40,287 nt of DNA from an uncultured Luminiphilus sp. (GCA_938085095.1 CALKEI010000044.1:1-40287), one strand, 5' to 3'; positions 1-9,234 are shown, counted from the first letter of the stretch. Notes: generated from the letters alone by a model not told the origin. Program-made: numbers and translations.

Positions 1-2447
1 TTAATGGGCGCCGAAGCGTCGACGGCGGTGATTATCAAACGATTCCCACCGCGATGGTCGAGCGAATCGAAATTCTGAAAGACGGTGGTGCAGCTGCCTA
101 TGGTGCCGATGCGGTGGCAGGTGTTGTGAACATCATCACCCGAGATGACTTTGAAGGTGTAGAGGTAGAGTTCCTCACCGCCGACTGGATGGATACGGAC
201 AGCGGCTCTCAGTCAGGCATTAGTGCAATATTCGGCAAAGCGTTTGACAGAGGCCACTTTGTTGCTGGCGTGGAATATGTTGACCAGGAAGAAGCGTATC
301 AAAGTGACGCGCCTTGGGACTTTTTCCAAGATTCTTACTACATTTATCCCACTGGATGTGAAGCGCAGGTCACGGCTCCTTTCGATGGGACATCGTCGGG
401 TGGCTGTTATCCAATCGGCTCCTCGAGAATTCCCGAAGGCCGGCTAGCCACAATATCGCAGGGAACGTTTATGAACCCCGACGGCTCCGGATTGGTGCCG
501 TATGACGGGCGTACCTACAATTACGCTCCCGTCAACTACATCCAAACGCCATATAAGAAGACCAACATCTTCCTCGACGGGCGCATGGATATCACGGATA
601 CGATTGAGTTCAGCGCAATGCTGCGAAGTAATAACCGCAAATCTGCACAAGAGCTCGCACCTCAGCCCTACAACAGCCCCACAGACCCCGCCTATAACGG
701 TGTTTGGCAAAATGCTGCGGGTGAGGAAGTGGCCTATAGCGGTATCTCACCAGACAATTACTACTTGGTGCAGGCTTTCAACGCCGCTGGGCTGACTCCA
801 GAACCGATCCGAGACGCCCGCCGCAGAATGGTAGAGACGAATCGGCGCTTTGACCAAACCATTGAGCAAACTCAGGTCAACCTGCAGCTTGATGGTAGTG
901 CGTTATTCGGTACGGATATCAGTTGGACTGCTTACTACAACTATGGACGCCGAACGCGAGAAGACATAGATAGTGGACAGTTTTTCGGCCCCAACCTCTC
1001 CAATGCAATGGGACCCTCAGCTGACCTCAACGGAGACGGGCAGCCCGAGTGCTATCAGGATATCAATGATCCGAACAGCGTCATCACGGGTTGTGTGCCA
1101 TTCAATTTCTTCGGCGGGCCAGGCACGGTTACCCAAGACATGCTGGACTACGTAGGTGTCAGCCTGGTTGATACTTACCGTTCTGAGCTTGACTCATATG
1201 GCATCGACTTCACGGGCAGCATATTCAACCTTCCCGGAGGACAAATTGGTTGGGCAGCGGGCTATCAGAAGCGAGAAGAAATCTACCGATACAGCCCTGA
1301 CTCGGCCAAGCAGAAAGATGAGGTAACCGGTAATACCGGTGCCGGCACCAGCGGTGATTACGAGGTCGACAGTTTCTATGTTGAAGCGTTACTCCCCGTT
1401 CTAGACAATGTAGAGCTGAGCGTGGGCTGGCGTTACGAAGACTTCAGCACCTATGGGTCTGAGGACGTCTGGAAAGTGGGCGGACGATGGGACATCACCG
1501 ATAATCTCGCGCTTCGCGGCACATGGGGCGAAGTCTTCCGCTCTCCCAGCATTTCTGACCTTTTCGGCGGACTAGTGGACTCGTTCCCCACCTATGTCGA
1601 TCCATGCGCATCTAACGGCGTGGCCGCTGACGGGAGTCTCGCACCGGGCTGTGCTCAACAATCCGTGCAGCTTGATTCGCAGGTGCTAGCCCGTGAAGGT
1701 GGAAACCCTAATCTGACAGCTGAGACTGGCGAAACGCTGACCTTCGGTGTTGTATGGACGCCCACAGTGGGTCCCGTTGGCTTAGAGCTGGCTCTGGATT
1801 ACTGGGAAGTCGAACTCGAGGACGGAATCACCGAGTTAGGTGTTAACTATATCCTCAACGATTGTTACGCCAACCAGAACCAGGGTTCTTGTGCCCTGAT
1901 CACGCGTCGTGCCGATTACAGCATTGCGCAGATTTTGGATGCACCGATCAACGCTGCCGAGCTGTACAGTGAAGGTATCGACGCTCAAATCGATGCCACT
2001 TGGGATCTGGGCGGTTCACAGCTCAGCGCCAGCCTGTTGTGGAGCCATTTCCTCGACAACTATCGAAAGTCATTCCCCGACGATGACGAGTTTGATCTGG
2101 TGGGAAGATATAGCGGCTCGGCATTTGCTGAAGACAAGGCTAATTTCACTCTGGCATGGAGTTGGGATTCACTCAGAGTGAGCTGGCTCGGCGAATACAT
2201 CGGCAAGCTCAAGTCGCCTTCAGTCATATTCGGTGACTACGATCAGAATATCGACTCGCAGCTCTATCATGACTTAGTCGTTGACTATAACTTCGACAGG
2301 ACAGGCACCACGATATCGGCGGGTATCACCAACGTGACAGACGAGGAACCGCCTTACATGGATCTTGGTTTCAACGCTAAAACTGATCCGTCGACCTATC
2401 GTATGTTTGGACAGGGCTACTACATTCGAATCAAGCAGACTTTCTAA
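1..2447 (+). CDS. TonB-dependent outer-membrane receptor, 5'-truncated by the window edge
   Basis: This is the C-terminal part of a TonB-dependent receptor, which takes up a large or scarce substrate across the outer membrane using energy passed from TonB/ExbBD. The frame is already open at base 3 (reading NGRRSVDGGDY before the first ATG at 54), so the ATG listed in the ORF track is internal and the real start lies outside the window. The first visible residues are the end of the plug domain (VERIEILKDGGAAAYGADAVAGVVNI). About 750 residues of beta-barrel follow, and the protein ends in aromatic Phe (IRIKQTF), as expected for BAM recognition. Several predicted loops carry cysteine pairs, and one has a calcium-binding-like DLNGDG stretch. 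The substrate cannot be told from sequence, and no neighbouring transport gene in the window helps. A strong terminator follows the stop codon. Confidence in the family is very high. Confidence 0.95.
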   Translation, partial: NGRRSVDGGDYQTIPTAMVERIEILKDGGAAAYGADAVAGVVNIITRDDFEGVEVEFLTADWMDTDSGSQSGISAIFGKAFDRGHFVAGVEYVDQEEAYQSDAPWDFFQDSYYIYPTGCEAQVTAPFDGTSSGGCYPIGSSRIPEGRLATISQGTFMNPDGSGLVPYDGRTYNYAPVNYIQTPYKKTNIFLDGRMDITDTIEFSAMLRSNNRKSAQELAPQPYNSPTDPAYNGVWQNAAGEEVAYSGISPDNYYLVQAFNAAGLTPEPIRDARRRMVETNRRFDQTIEQTQVNLQLDGSALFGTDISWTAYYNYGRRTREDIDSGQFFGPNLSNAMGPSADLNGDGQPECYQDINDPNSVITGCVPFNFFGGPGTVTQDMLDYVGVSLVDTYRSELDSYGIDFTGSIFNLPGGQIGWAAGYQKREEIYRYSPDSAKQKDEVTGNTGAGTSGDYEVDSFYVEALLPVLDNVELSVGWRYEDFSTYGSEDVWKVGGRWDITDNLALRGTWGEVFRSPSISDLFGGLVDSFPTYVDPCASNGVAADGSLAPGCAQQSVQLDSQVLAREGGNPNLTAETGETLTFGVVWTPTVGPVGLELALDYWEVELEDGITELGVNYILNDCYANQNQGSCALITRRADYSIAQILDAPINAAELYSEGIDAQIDATWDLGGSQLSASLLWSHFLDNYRKSFPDDDEFDLVGRYSGSAFAEDKANFTLAWSWDSLRVSWLGEYIGKLKSPSVIFGDYDQNIDSQLYHDLVVDYNFDRTGTTISAGITNVTDEEPPYMDLGFNAKTDPSTYRMFGQGYYIRIKQTF

Positions 2448-2474
2448 GATATTCAGACAGTCTCTAAAACCTCT

Positions 2475-2503
2475 AAAACCCGGCTTCTGCCGGGTTTTTT
2501 TTT
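2475..2503 (+). terminator. Rho-independent terminator after the TonB-dependent receptor
   Basis: A 10-bp perfect stem AAAACCCGGC / GCCGGGTTTT with a TTCT loop is followed by an uninterrupted T run (nine T from 2495 to 2503). It lies 27 bases after the receptor stop codon and before the convergent rpiA gene. It is a textbook intrinsic terminator for the plus strand. Confidence 0.93.
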
Positions 2504-2569
2504 AACGAGGCGTAGGTTGCATGGTATTTCAGTAACCGCTCCGCAGGCGCTAGTTGGCGATGAGCACCT

Positions 2570-3253
2570 TCAAGATCGAATCTCTCTTGTCATTCGCTGC
2601 ACACCAGCCGATCCCGCCAAAAAAGCATCATCCGCCGGGCGATGGGCAAAAATCCCGTTCGTCACGACGCCCACCATTTGATTGATTAAAGCCTCAACAG
2701 GTCCTGGTTCATTCAGCCGCAACCCGTGAACGTCCAAAACAACATTACCGTTGTCCGTGATAACGCCCTCACGCCAGACCGGCGTGCCACCCAAATCCGC
2801 TAACAGGCGGGCGACATGGCTCCGGGCGATTGGAATGACCTCAACGGGGAGCGGAAATGCGCCCAGCTCCGATACCCGCTTAGACTGGTCTGCTATGCAG
2901 ATAAAGTGCTCTGATGCACCCGCAATGATCTTCTCCCGGGTGAGTGCCGCACCGCCGCCTTTAATCATTTCCAGTGCACCGTTAATTTCGTCAGCACCGT
3001 CCACATAGACATCCAGTGGCCCGCTGGCATTCAGATCAGAAACGGGGATATCCAGCTCCGCCAGTAGGGCGGCGGATCGCTCGGAACTGGCGACCGTCAC
3101 CTCTATGCGATCTTTTATTTCCGGCAGCATCTTGATGAAGCACTCGGCAGTGGAGCCTGTTCCGATCCCTAGGGCAATCTCCTTGTCGTAACGATCTTTT
3201 ATCGCGTCAACAGCCGCTCTGGCCGCCAACTCTTTAAGTGCCGATTGATCCAT
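2570..3253 (-). CDS. rpiA: Ribose-5-phosphate isomerase A
   Basis: RpiA interconverts ribose 5-phosphate and ribulose 5-phosphate in the cytosolic non-oxidative pentose phosphate pathway. The 227-residue product shows the family signatures in order: GIGTGSTA (about 30-37, phosphate loop), SSERS, VDGADEI (about 84-90, with the catalytic-site aspartates) and KGGGAALTREK (about 96-106, with the conserved lysine). The ORF track starts two codons earlier (MVM). An AGGA Shine-Dalgarno abuts that first ATG but sits six bases before the second ATG at 3253, so I choose 3253. E. coli RpiA is 219 residues, so the length fits. It is convergent with the receptor and divergent from the sahR operon. A TATACT hexamer upstream (near 3285) could be its -10 box, but I see no good -35. 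Confidence 0.96.
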   Translation of the reverse strand: MDQSALKELAARAAVDAIKDRYDKEIALGIGTGSTAECFIKMLPEIKDRIEVTVASSERSAALLAELDIPVSDLNASGPLDVYVDGADEINGALEMIKGGGAALTREKIIAGASEHFICIADQSKRVSELGAFPLPVEVIPIARSHVARLLADLGGTPVWREGVITDNGNVVLDVHGLRLNEPGPVEALINQMVGVVTNGIFAHRPADDAFLAGSAGVQRMTREIRS

Positions 3254-3442
3254 CACCATTCCTAGTCTGACTGAGTCACCGCCAGAGTATAACGGTGGTG
3301 CGAGGAAAACCGGCCGCTAAATCAGGGTTGGCGCTGACCCGGGCCATGCCACTGAGCCCCGACATCAGCAGGCGGTGATCGCACTATCCTTCTTAACCTG
3401 AAGGTACCGCGCTTTTTTTGGAAAAAACCGCGAAGAAGCAAC

Positions 3443-3460
3443 CATCAAAATATTTTGATG
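3443..3460. promoter_or_regulatory. Perfect 18-bp palindrome, candidate SahR/ArsR-type operator
   Basis: CATCAAAATATTTTGATG is identical to its own reverse complement over 18 bases. It lies 33 bp before the start of the ArsR-type regulator gene that opens the metK-ahcY operon. Its right end (TTGATG) doubles as the best -35 candidate, so a bound dimer would block RNA polymerase. ArsR-family proteins bind such inverted repeats and often repress their own operon. That this is the SahR site is inference from position and symmetry. Confidence 0.75.
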
Positions 3461-3483
3461 CATAACCAGACCGCTGGTAAGAT
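3455..3483 (+). promoter_or_regulatory. Candidate sigma-70 promoter of the sahR-metK-ahcY operon
   Basis: TTGATG (3455-3460; 4/6 match to TTGACA) and TAAGAT (3478-3483; 4/6 match to TATAAT) are separated by exactly 17 bases. Transcription would begin around 3490, only a few bases before the ATG at 3493, giving an almost leaderless mRNA. No Shine-Dalgarno is obvious for that ATG, which agrees with such a start. An in-frame TAA at 3478 rules out a longer protein. Confidence 0.5.
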
Positions 3484-3492
3484 TCGCGCCCT

Positions 3493-4470
3493 ATGGCTAT
3501 ACCGAATACTGTTATTCCGCTTAACCGACCCTGTGATGAGGCAGCGCTTTCGATCGTCTTCAAAGCGGCCGGGGACGAGCTTAGACTGCAAATTCTGCGA
3601 GTGATGACCCAGGACTCATACGGCGTATCAGAGCTTTGCGACATCTTCGGCATCAAACAGAGCGCCTTGAGCCATCATCTACGAATCCTGTTAGAAGCGA
3701 ATCTGTTAAGCCGCAGGAAAGAAGGTACCAATACATTCTATCGGCGGGCTCTACCCAATGGTCGCATTGCTTCGCTCCACCAGCAGCTTCTAGATCAAAT
3801 CGATATGGACCCCATACCAGCCCCCATCGCACGAGGGGTGGAGCGGATCCAACATCAGCGAGAAAACAATTCCGTCGCTTTTTTCCGGGGCAACGCGGGT
3901 CGATTTAGAGAGCACCAGGAACTCATGGCGCCCTGGGCTGACTACAGTGAGACCACGGTGCAACTGCTTGACCGACTCGACAAAAAACCCCTCAACACAA
4001 TCGTCGAAATTGGCGTGGGCGAGGGATGGTTGCTTCCCGCGCTGCGTCAGCGAGCATCTTCGGTAATCGCACTAGACCTGTCTGGCAAAATGCTTGATTT
4101 GGCCCGGGACCACACCGCACATCTGACGGATATTCAATTCGTGCACGGTAGCACCGACACGCTGCTACAGAGCAATTTGCGCGCAGACGCGGTCATCGCC
4201 AATATGGTGCTTCACCACACCCCGGATCCCCAGCGCGTCTTGAGCGAGGCCGCCGCGCTGCTCGCTCCGGGTGGCTCGTTCATCATCAGTGAGCTCTGCG
4301 CTCACGATCAGGCTTGGGCGAGAGAGCATTGCGGTGATCTCTGGCTGGGCTTCACATCAGAGCAGCTTCAAGACTGGGCAAGTCATGCCGATCTCGAGCC
4401 CAGCGCCAGTGTCTTTTTAGCACAACGCAATGGCTTCCAAATTCAAATACAGCACTTCAAACGCTACTAA
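3493..4470 (+). CDS. sahR: ArsR-family regulator fused to a SAM-dependent methyltransferase domain (SahR-like)
   Basis: The 325-residue protein has an N-terminal ArsR winged helix (about 15-85; recognition region [27 protein letters not shown]). A class I methyltransferase fold follows (about 160-280), with [13 protein letters not shown] as the SAM/SAH-binding motif I and ALDLSGKML as motif II. This architecture directly upstream of metK and ahcY matches SahR, the S-adenosylhomocysteine-responsive repressor known from Proteobacteria. I recognise it from architecture and context, not from a search. The expected role is to repress SAM-cycle genes and release them when SAH accumulates. The gene lacks the metal-binding cysteine pattern of arsenic or zinc sensors. 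It is first in the operon, 22 bases before metK, and follows a perfect palindromic operator candidate, so it is probably autoregulated. A residual catalytic methyltransferase activity is possible but not evident. Confidence 0.85.
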   Translation: MAIPNTVIPLNRPCDEAALSIVFKAAGDELRLQILRVMTQDSYGVSELCDIFGIKQSALSHHLRILLEANLLSRRKEGTNTFYRRALPNGRIASLHQQLLDQIDMDPIPAPIARGVERIQHQRENNSVAFFRGNAGRFREHQELMAPWADYSETTVQLLDRLDKKPLNTIVEIGVGEGWLLPALRQRASSVIALDLSGKMLDLARDHTAHLTDIQFVHGSTDTLLQSNLRADAVIANMVLHHTPDPQRVLSEAAALLAPGGSFIISELCAHDQAWAREHCGDLWLGFTSEQLQDWASHADLEPSASVFLAQRNGFQIQIQHFKRY

Positions 4471-4492
4471 GTTAACTATCAGGAAACCCAGT

Positions 4493-5665
4493 ATGAGCGA
4501 CTACTCTCTTTTCACTTCGGAATCGGTATCGGAAGGTCACCCCGACAAGATGTCGGATCAGATCTCCGATGCCATTCTCGATACTTATCTGGCCAAGGAC
4601 CCCGACGCCCGCGTAGCGGTTGAGACACTGGTCAAGACCGGTATGGTCGTGGTGGCGGGGGAAGTCACTACCTCTGCCGCGGTCACCACGGGCGAACTGG
4701 AAGAGGTCATCCGACAGACGGTGCTTGATATCGGCTTTGACTCTTCCGATGTTTGTTTTGATGGCAACACCTGCGCCGTTATTAACGCCATAGGGCAACA
4801 ATCAGCAGACATTGCTTTGGGTACACACGAGGCAGATGAAGCGAACCAAGGCGCAGGCGATCAGGGGCTGATGTTTGGTTTCGCTTCAGACGAAACCGAC
4901 GTCCTCATGCCGGCGCCGATACACTATTCCCACCGGCTGGTGGAGAAACAGGCCGAACTCCGCAAGTCGGGCGCCCTTCCCTGGTTACGGCCCGATGCAA
5001 AGAGCCAGATTACGCTGCGCTACGCCGCAGACGGCAAGCCCGAACGCGTCGAGGCGGTGGTGCTCTCCACTCAGCACGCGCCCGATATTTCGCAGGATGA
5101 CTTGCGCGAAGCGGTGCGAAAAGAAATTGTTGAAGCGACGCTGCCGGCAGAATGGCTCCATGCTGACACGTTATTCCACATCAACCCCACGGGTAATTTT
5201 GTAATCGGCGGCCCACAAGGCGACTGTGGCCTGACAGGACGAAAGATTATTGTTGATACCTATGGTGGTATGGCGCGCCATGGAGGTGGGGCTTTCTCAG
5301 GCAAAGACCCCTCCAAGGTCGATCGCTCCGCGGCCTATGCAGGTCGATACGTCGCTAAAAATATTGTCGCGGCGGGTCTGGCCCGCCGCTGTGAGGTTCA
5401 GGTGTCCTACGCTATTGGCGTCGCGGAACCCACCTCAATTTCAGTCAACACCTTCGGCACAGCAGCACTTGCCGACGATGCGATCGTTGCGCTGATTCGC
5501 GAGCACTTTGATCTGCGCCCAAAAGGTCTTATCAATATGCTCGATCTGAAACGACCGATTTACCGTACTACCGCCGCGTACGGCCACTTTGGTCGTTCGG
5601 GTGACAGCTTTACCTGGGAGCGCACCGACAGGGCCGAAACCCTCCGCGCGGCCGCCGGGCTTTAA
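4493..5665 (+). CDS. metK: S-adenosylmethionine synthetase
   Basis: MetK makes SAM from methionine and ATP in the cytosol, releasing phosphate and diphosphate. The 390-residue protein (E. coli 384) carries the N-terminal signature [18 protein letters not shown], the ATP-binding [13 protein letters not shown], and the C-terminal [14 protein letters not shown] and [19 protein letters not shown] loops that bind phosphate. The ORF track begins at 4430 inside sahR. The start at 4493 gives the canonical [12 protein letters not shown]-terminus and has an AGGA Shine-Dalgarno eight bases upstream. It is the second gene of the sahR-metK-ahcY-rsmE run. The 22-base and 27-base gaps on either side leave no room for a SAM or SAH riboswitch, so control is likely at the sahR promoter. 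Confidence 0.98.
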   Translation: MSDYSLFTSESVSEGHPDKMSDQISDAILDTYLAKDPDARVAVETLVKTGMVVVAGEVTTSAAVTTGELEEVIRQTVLDIGFDSSDVCFDGNTCAVINAIGQQSADIALGTHEADEANQGAGDQGLMFGFASDETDVLMPAPIHYSHRLVEKQAELRKSGALPWLRPDAKSQITLRYAADGKPERVEAVVLSTQHAPDISQDDLREAVRKEIVEATLPAEWLHADTLFHINPTGNFVIGGPQGDCGLTGRKIIVDTYGGMARHGGGAFSGKDPSKVDRSAAYAGRYVAKNIVAAGLARRCEVQVSYAIGVAEPTSISVNTFGTAALADDAIVALIREHFDLRPKGLINMLDLKRPIYRTTAAYGHFGRSGDSFTWERTDRAETLRAAAGL

Positions 5666-5692
5666 CCCTCAAACTCCAAGAGAGACCACATT

Positions 5693-7084
5693 ATGAACAC
5701 TGCTGTTGAACAAAGCGTTTTTGCCGACTACAAAGTCGCGGACATTCATCTGGCCGATTGGGGCCGACGGGAACTAGAGATCGCAGAGAGCGAGATGCCT
5801 GCGCTGATAGCGCTGCGAGAGCAATACCGAGAGGCGCAGCCGCTAGCGGGTGCAAAAATTCTTGGTTGCATCCATATGACAATCCAGACCGGTGTGCTGA
5901 TCGAAACCCTGGTAGCGCTGGGCGCGGAGGTGCGCTGGTCTTCATGCAATATTTTCTCGACTCAGGATCACGCCGCAGCGGCCATCGCCGCAGCAGGCAT
6001 CCCCGTCTTTGCCTGGAAAGGCGAGACAGAAGAAGAGTATGAGTGGTGTATTGAGCAGACCATTCTCGAGGACGGTAAGCCTTGGGACGCCAATATGGTG
6101 CTCGATGATGGTGGCGACCTGACCGCAATGCTACACGAGCAGTATCCCGAGATGCTCGAACGCATACACGGCATTACGGAAGAAACCACTACAGGCGTGC
6201 ATCGCCTCTACGACATGCTCGCCAACGGCGAATTAAAAGTGCCTGCAATTAACGTCAACGACGCGGTGACTAAATCCAAAAACGACAACAAATACGGCTG
6301 TCGACACAGTTTGAACGACGCTATCAAGCGGGGGCTCGACCATCTGTTGGCAGGAAAGCGGGCGCTGGTGATTGGCTATGGCGATGTCGGAAAGGGGTCC
6401 GCTCAGTCTCTGCGACAAGAAGGCATGATCGTGCGTGTCACCGAATGCGATCCAATCTGTGCCATGCAGGCCTGTATGGATGGCTTCGAAGTCGTCTCGC
6501 CATTTATCGACGGTGTGGACGACGGCTCTGACAACTGCATCAATGCAGATCTGTTGGGCACCACCGATATGCTGGTCACCGCCACGGGTAATTTCAATGT
6601 TTGCTCAGCACCCATGCTGCGGGCGCTGAAGTGCAGCGCCGTGGTATGCAATATCGGACACTTCGATAACGAGATTGATACCGCTTACATGCGCGCCGAG
6701 TGGCAGTGGGAAGAGATCAAACCCCAAGTCCACAAAGTGGTCCGGGATGCCGCTACCAACGATCACTTACTGCTACTCTCGGAAGGTCGTCTGGTGAACC
6801 TGGGCAATGCGACCGGGCATCCCTCGCGCATCATGGATGGCTCGTTCGCCAATCAGGTATTGGCGCAGATCCACCTGTATGAGAAACGATTTGCCGACCT
6901 GTCCGGCGACGCCCGCCAGGACGCGATCACGGTCGAGGTACTTCCCAAGCAACTCGACGAGCAGGTCGCCGCGTTCATGGTGGAGGGTTTTGGTGGTGTG
7001 ATGACCAAGCTGACGCCCAAGCAGGCGGACTATATTGGAGTGGGTGCCGACGGCCCCTTCAAAACCGACAGCTATAAGTATTGA
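5693..7084 (+). CDS. ahcY: Adenosylhomocysteinase (SAH hydrolase)
   Basis: AhcY hydrolyses S-adenosylhomocysteine to adenosine and homocysteine, relieving product inhibition of methyltransferases. The 463-residue enzyme shows [16 protein letters not shown] near the N-terminus, the substrate and catalytic block [18 protein letters not shown] (about 188-205), the NAD-binding loop [11 protein letters not shown] (about 226-236), and the terminal KTDSYKY in which lysine and tyrosine reach into the partner subunit's NAD site. Its length matches the bacterial form with an insert of roughly 40 residues relative to the animal enzyme. It follows metK by 27 bases, with a purine-rich AAGAGAG before the ATG. 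Joint transcription with metK closes the SAM to SAH to homocysteine cycle, which metX/metW elsewhere in the window feed. Confidence 0.98.
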   Translation: MNTAVEQSVFADYKVADIHLADWGRRELEIAESEMPALIALREQYREAQPLAGAKILGCIHMTIQTGVLIETLVALGAEVRWSSCNIFSTQDHAAAAIAAAGIPVFAWKGETEEEYEWCIEQTILEDGKPWDANMVLDDGGDLTAMLHEQYPEMLERIHGITEETTTGVHRLYDMLANGELKVPAINVNDAVTKSKNDNKYGCRHSLNDAIKRGLDHLLAGKRALVIGYGDVGKGSAQSLRQEGMIVRVTECDPICAMQACMDGFEVVSPFIDGVDDGSDNCINADLLGTTDMLVTATGNFNVCSAPMLRALKCSAVVCNIGHFDNEIDTAYMRAEWQWEEIKPQVHKVVRDAATNDHLLLLSEGRLVNLGNATGHPSRIMDGSFANQVLAQIHLYEKRFADLSGDARQDAITVEVLPKQLDEQVAAFMVEGFGGVMTKLTPKQADYIGVGADGPFKTDSYKY

Positions 7085-7099
7085 GGCTTTTGCAGACGG

Positions 7100-7831
7100 T
7101 TGCGTATCACTCGACTTTACACTGACCAACCCCTCGCGTCGGGCGCCCGGGTACTGCTGGAAGGTAGCGCTGCAAAGCACCTTGGGCGTGTGCTTCGGGC
7201 CCGGGTCGGCGATACCGTCAGGTTGTTCAATGGCGACGGTCACGAGTTCACAGCGGCGGTCGCCGACATCGACAAACAGGCTGTATCACTGCAAGTAGGA
7301 ACGGCCTCCACGCCCGATACAGAGTCACGGGTCTATACCATGCTGGGCCTTTGTCTGAGCAAAGGTGATCGATTTGACTGGGCCATACAAAAAGCCACCG
7401 AGCTGGGTATTGGTGCTATCGCGCCCCTCTATAGTGAACGCGTCGACTTCACTATCCCTGCAGATCGGATGGAAAAGCGCGTCGCGCACTGGCAGCAAGT
7501 GGTCATCAGCGCCTGTGAGCAATGCGGGCGAGTCAAGGTGCCCTCTGTTGCAACGCCGCAGGCACTGGAAACATGGATCGGAGCGGCGGCGGCGGACCAA
7601 AAATGGGTGTTGCATTGTGCCGATGCTGACACGCGTGTACCCCAGGCAGTTCCTGCGCGAGTGGCGCTTCTGATTGGCCCCGAGGGGGGTCTAGCCGATG
7701 AGGAAATAACCGCCGCTCGGGGGCATGGTTTTGACTTGTTGCCGCTGGGTCCACGAGTGCTGCGCACCGAAACCGCGCCGGTGGTGGCGCTGTCAGCGCT
7801 GGGCGCACACTGGGGGGAAATCCCGCTTTAG
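7100..7831 (+). CDS. rsmE: 16S rRNA (uracil-1498-N3)-methyltransferase
   Basis: RsmE methylates U1498 of 16S rRNA with SAM in the assembled small subunit. The 243-residue length equals the E. coli protein. The N-terminal MRITRLYTDQPL block is the PUA-like RNA-binding region. The C-terminal SPOUT domain carries the knot motifs LIGPEGGLADEEI (about 190) and LGPRVLRTETAPVVALS (about 215). The start codon is TTG at 7100, since no ATG or GTG would give the conserved N-terminus. A GAGG lies 13 bases upstream and overlaps the ahcY stop region. It begins 15 bases after ahcY, so it is very likely the last gene of the methyl-cycle operon, being itself a SAM consumer. Confidence 0.95.
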   Translation: MRITRLYTDQPLASGARVLLEGSAAKHLGRVLRARVGDTVRLFNGDGHEFTAAVADIDKQAVSLQVGTASTPDTESRVYTMLGLCLSKGDRFDWAIQKATELGIGAIAPLYSERVDFTIPADRMEKRVAHWQQVVISACEQCGRVKVPSVATPQALETWIGAAAADQKWVLHCADADTRVPQAVPARVALLIGPEGGLADEEITAARGHGFDLLPLGPRVLRTETAPVVALSALGAHWGEIPL

Positions 7832-7863
7832 CAGAGGCTGTTGACGGACTTCAGACGCAACAA

Positions 7864-9126
7864 TCAGCGATCGGACTGCTTATCATGTTGCGCTCGGACC
7901 CACTCGAGCCAAGTCGCGGCGGCGTTGAGGTAGTGACTGGTGCGCGGAGAGTGAAACATTTCAAAAGCATGCTGAGCGCGCGGCAACTCTGCATACACTA
8001 CCGGAGCGGTCGCGAGGGGACTGAATTCTGCGACGAAACGCCGCACCTCCTCGACCCAGACCAGAGAATCATGAGTGCCTTGCACAATGCAGAAAGGGGG
8101 AGCGCCCTGTGCAACGCCAGTACGATGAATCCAGGAAATGGGCGATCCGTCTTCAAAGACCTCCGGGGCCGCCTCGCGAGTCTTTTGAATAATGCGGCGA
8201 GTAATGAAGCCATCCATGCGGTCCTGCTGGCGAATGCCATGGCGGTTAGTGAAGTCCACCACCGGATACAACGCCAATACACCCTGAACCGCTGTATCGC
8301 CGCCCTCAAAGCCCTCTTGCCAGTCTGGATGACCGGGAGAGAGTCCCGCGAGCAGCGACAGGTGCCCCCCGGCTGAGCCGCCAGTGATCACCACAAAATC
8401 CGGATCACCGCCATACTCTTTGATATTTGCTTTGACCCAGGAGATGGCTTTTTTGACATCAATGATCTGAGCCGGATACGCGTTTTTGGGTGCGAGACGA
8501 TAATTGATAGACACTGCAACCCATCCCATTTCAACCATTCGATGCAATAACGGCTGCGCCTGCTCGGACTTATGTCCCATCATCCAAGCGCCACCGTGGA
8601 CCTGAAGCAAAACAGGCCGCCGTTCGCTTTTCGTTGCCGGAAGATACACGTCCAGCAGTCCCCGTTTACCGGTCGTGGAGTAACTCAGATTCCGCACATA
8701 GCGAACGCCTGGACGTCGAAAGCGAAATGGCCATAACCACTCACGACTGAGGATCTGGTGCTCAAGCCTGACACGTCGTGCCTCAGGAATTTGAGTCAAA
8801 AAATTCGGGCCCAGCGCGACCCGCAGCGATCGGCTGAACGCCACCCCGGCATCGAATCCATCCCTAAGCGCCCCTGCCAAAAGCGCCCAGGTAGCCAAAA
8901 AGGCTGACAGCCCCCATGCGAACCCCGGGGTGTCTGTGCCGATGAATACCACCCACAGCGCAACAAAGGCCGCCTGAATACCAACACACCAAATCGCCAA
9001 CTCGCCAGTTATCCAGCCGCAGAGAAACCAGAGCCAGACTGCCCAGCCGATGCGCCGAACCTGCAGTACCGCCGAGACCGCAGAGAACAAACTCAGGCAG
9101 GCGACGACAACAAAAAGGTGCTCCAT
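7864..9126 (-). CDS. Membrane-anchored alpha/beta-hydrolase (HSL/BD-FAE-like esterase)
   Basis: The 420-residue protein begins with three to four hydrophobic segments (LFVVVACLSLFSAV; AVWLWFLCGWITGELAIWCVGI; AAFVALWVVFIG; LSAFLATWALLAGAL) in its first 120 residues, followed by an alpha/beta-hydrolase domain. The catalytic parts are visible: the oxyanion-hole HGGAW (about 176), the nucleophile elbow GGSAGG (about 247), the acid in GTHDSLV (about 350) and the base in AQHAFEMF (about 384). These belong to the hormone-sensitive-lipase/carboxylesterase group. The ORF track starts at 9282, inside gshB territory. I chose 9126 because GGAA sits six bases upstream and the longer N-terminus is polar and unlike the family. 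It is convergent with rsmE and divergent from gshB. The substrate is unknown, but a lipid or polyester-like ester near the inner membrane is plausible. Confidence 0.85.
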   Translation of the reverse strand: MEHLFVVVACLSLFSAVSAVLQVRRIGWAVWLWFLCGWITGELAIWCVGIQAAFVALWVVFIGTDTPGFAWGLSAFLATWALLAGALRDGFDAGVAFSRSLRVALGPNFLTQIPEARRVRLEHQILSREWLWPFRFRRPGVRYVRNLSYSTTGKRGLLDVYLPATKSERRPVLLQVHGGAWMMGHKSEQAQPLLHRMVEMGWVAVSINYRLAPKNAYPAQIIDVKKAISWVKANIKEYGGDPDFVVITGGSAGGHLSLLAGLSPGHPDWQEGFEGGDTAVQGVLALYPVVDFTNRHGIRQQDRMDGFITRRIIQKTREAAPEVFEDGSPISWIHRTGVAQGAPPFCIVQGTHDSLVWVEEVRRFVAEFSPLATAPVVYAELPRAQHAFEMFHSPRTSHYLNAAATWLEWVRAQHDKQSDR

Positions 9127-9234
9127 AGCGTGTTCCAAAAAGTCCCAAAATACCCTGCTTTTCGGGCGGGAGAAGGTTGCGAGGATTCGCTGTGGATCGC
9201 AAGATATCAGGCCCTTCCCCGAAAGGACCACGAC

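Noticed and set aside
3408-3432. CGCG-C-T7-GG-A6-CCGCG imperfect inverted repeat that looks like a terminator or second operator
   Set aside because: The arms are mostly homopolymer T and A, the stem is imperfect, and it follows no gene on the plus strand. It lies upstream of the better palindrome and may be only an AT-rich upstream element.
4471-5692. Possible SAM or SAH riboswitch controlling metK or ahcY
   Set aside because: The gaps before metK and ahcY are only 22 and 27 bases and the leader of sahR appears nearly absent, so there is no room for a known riboswitch.
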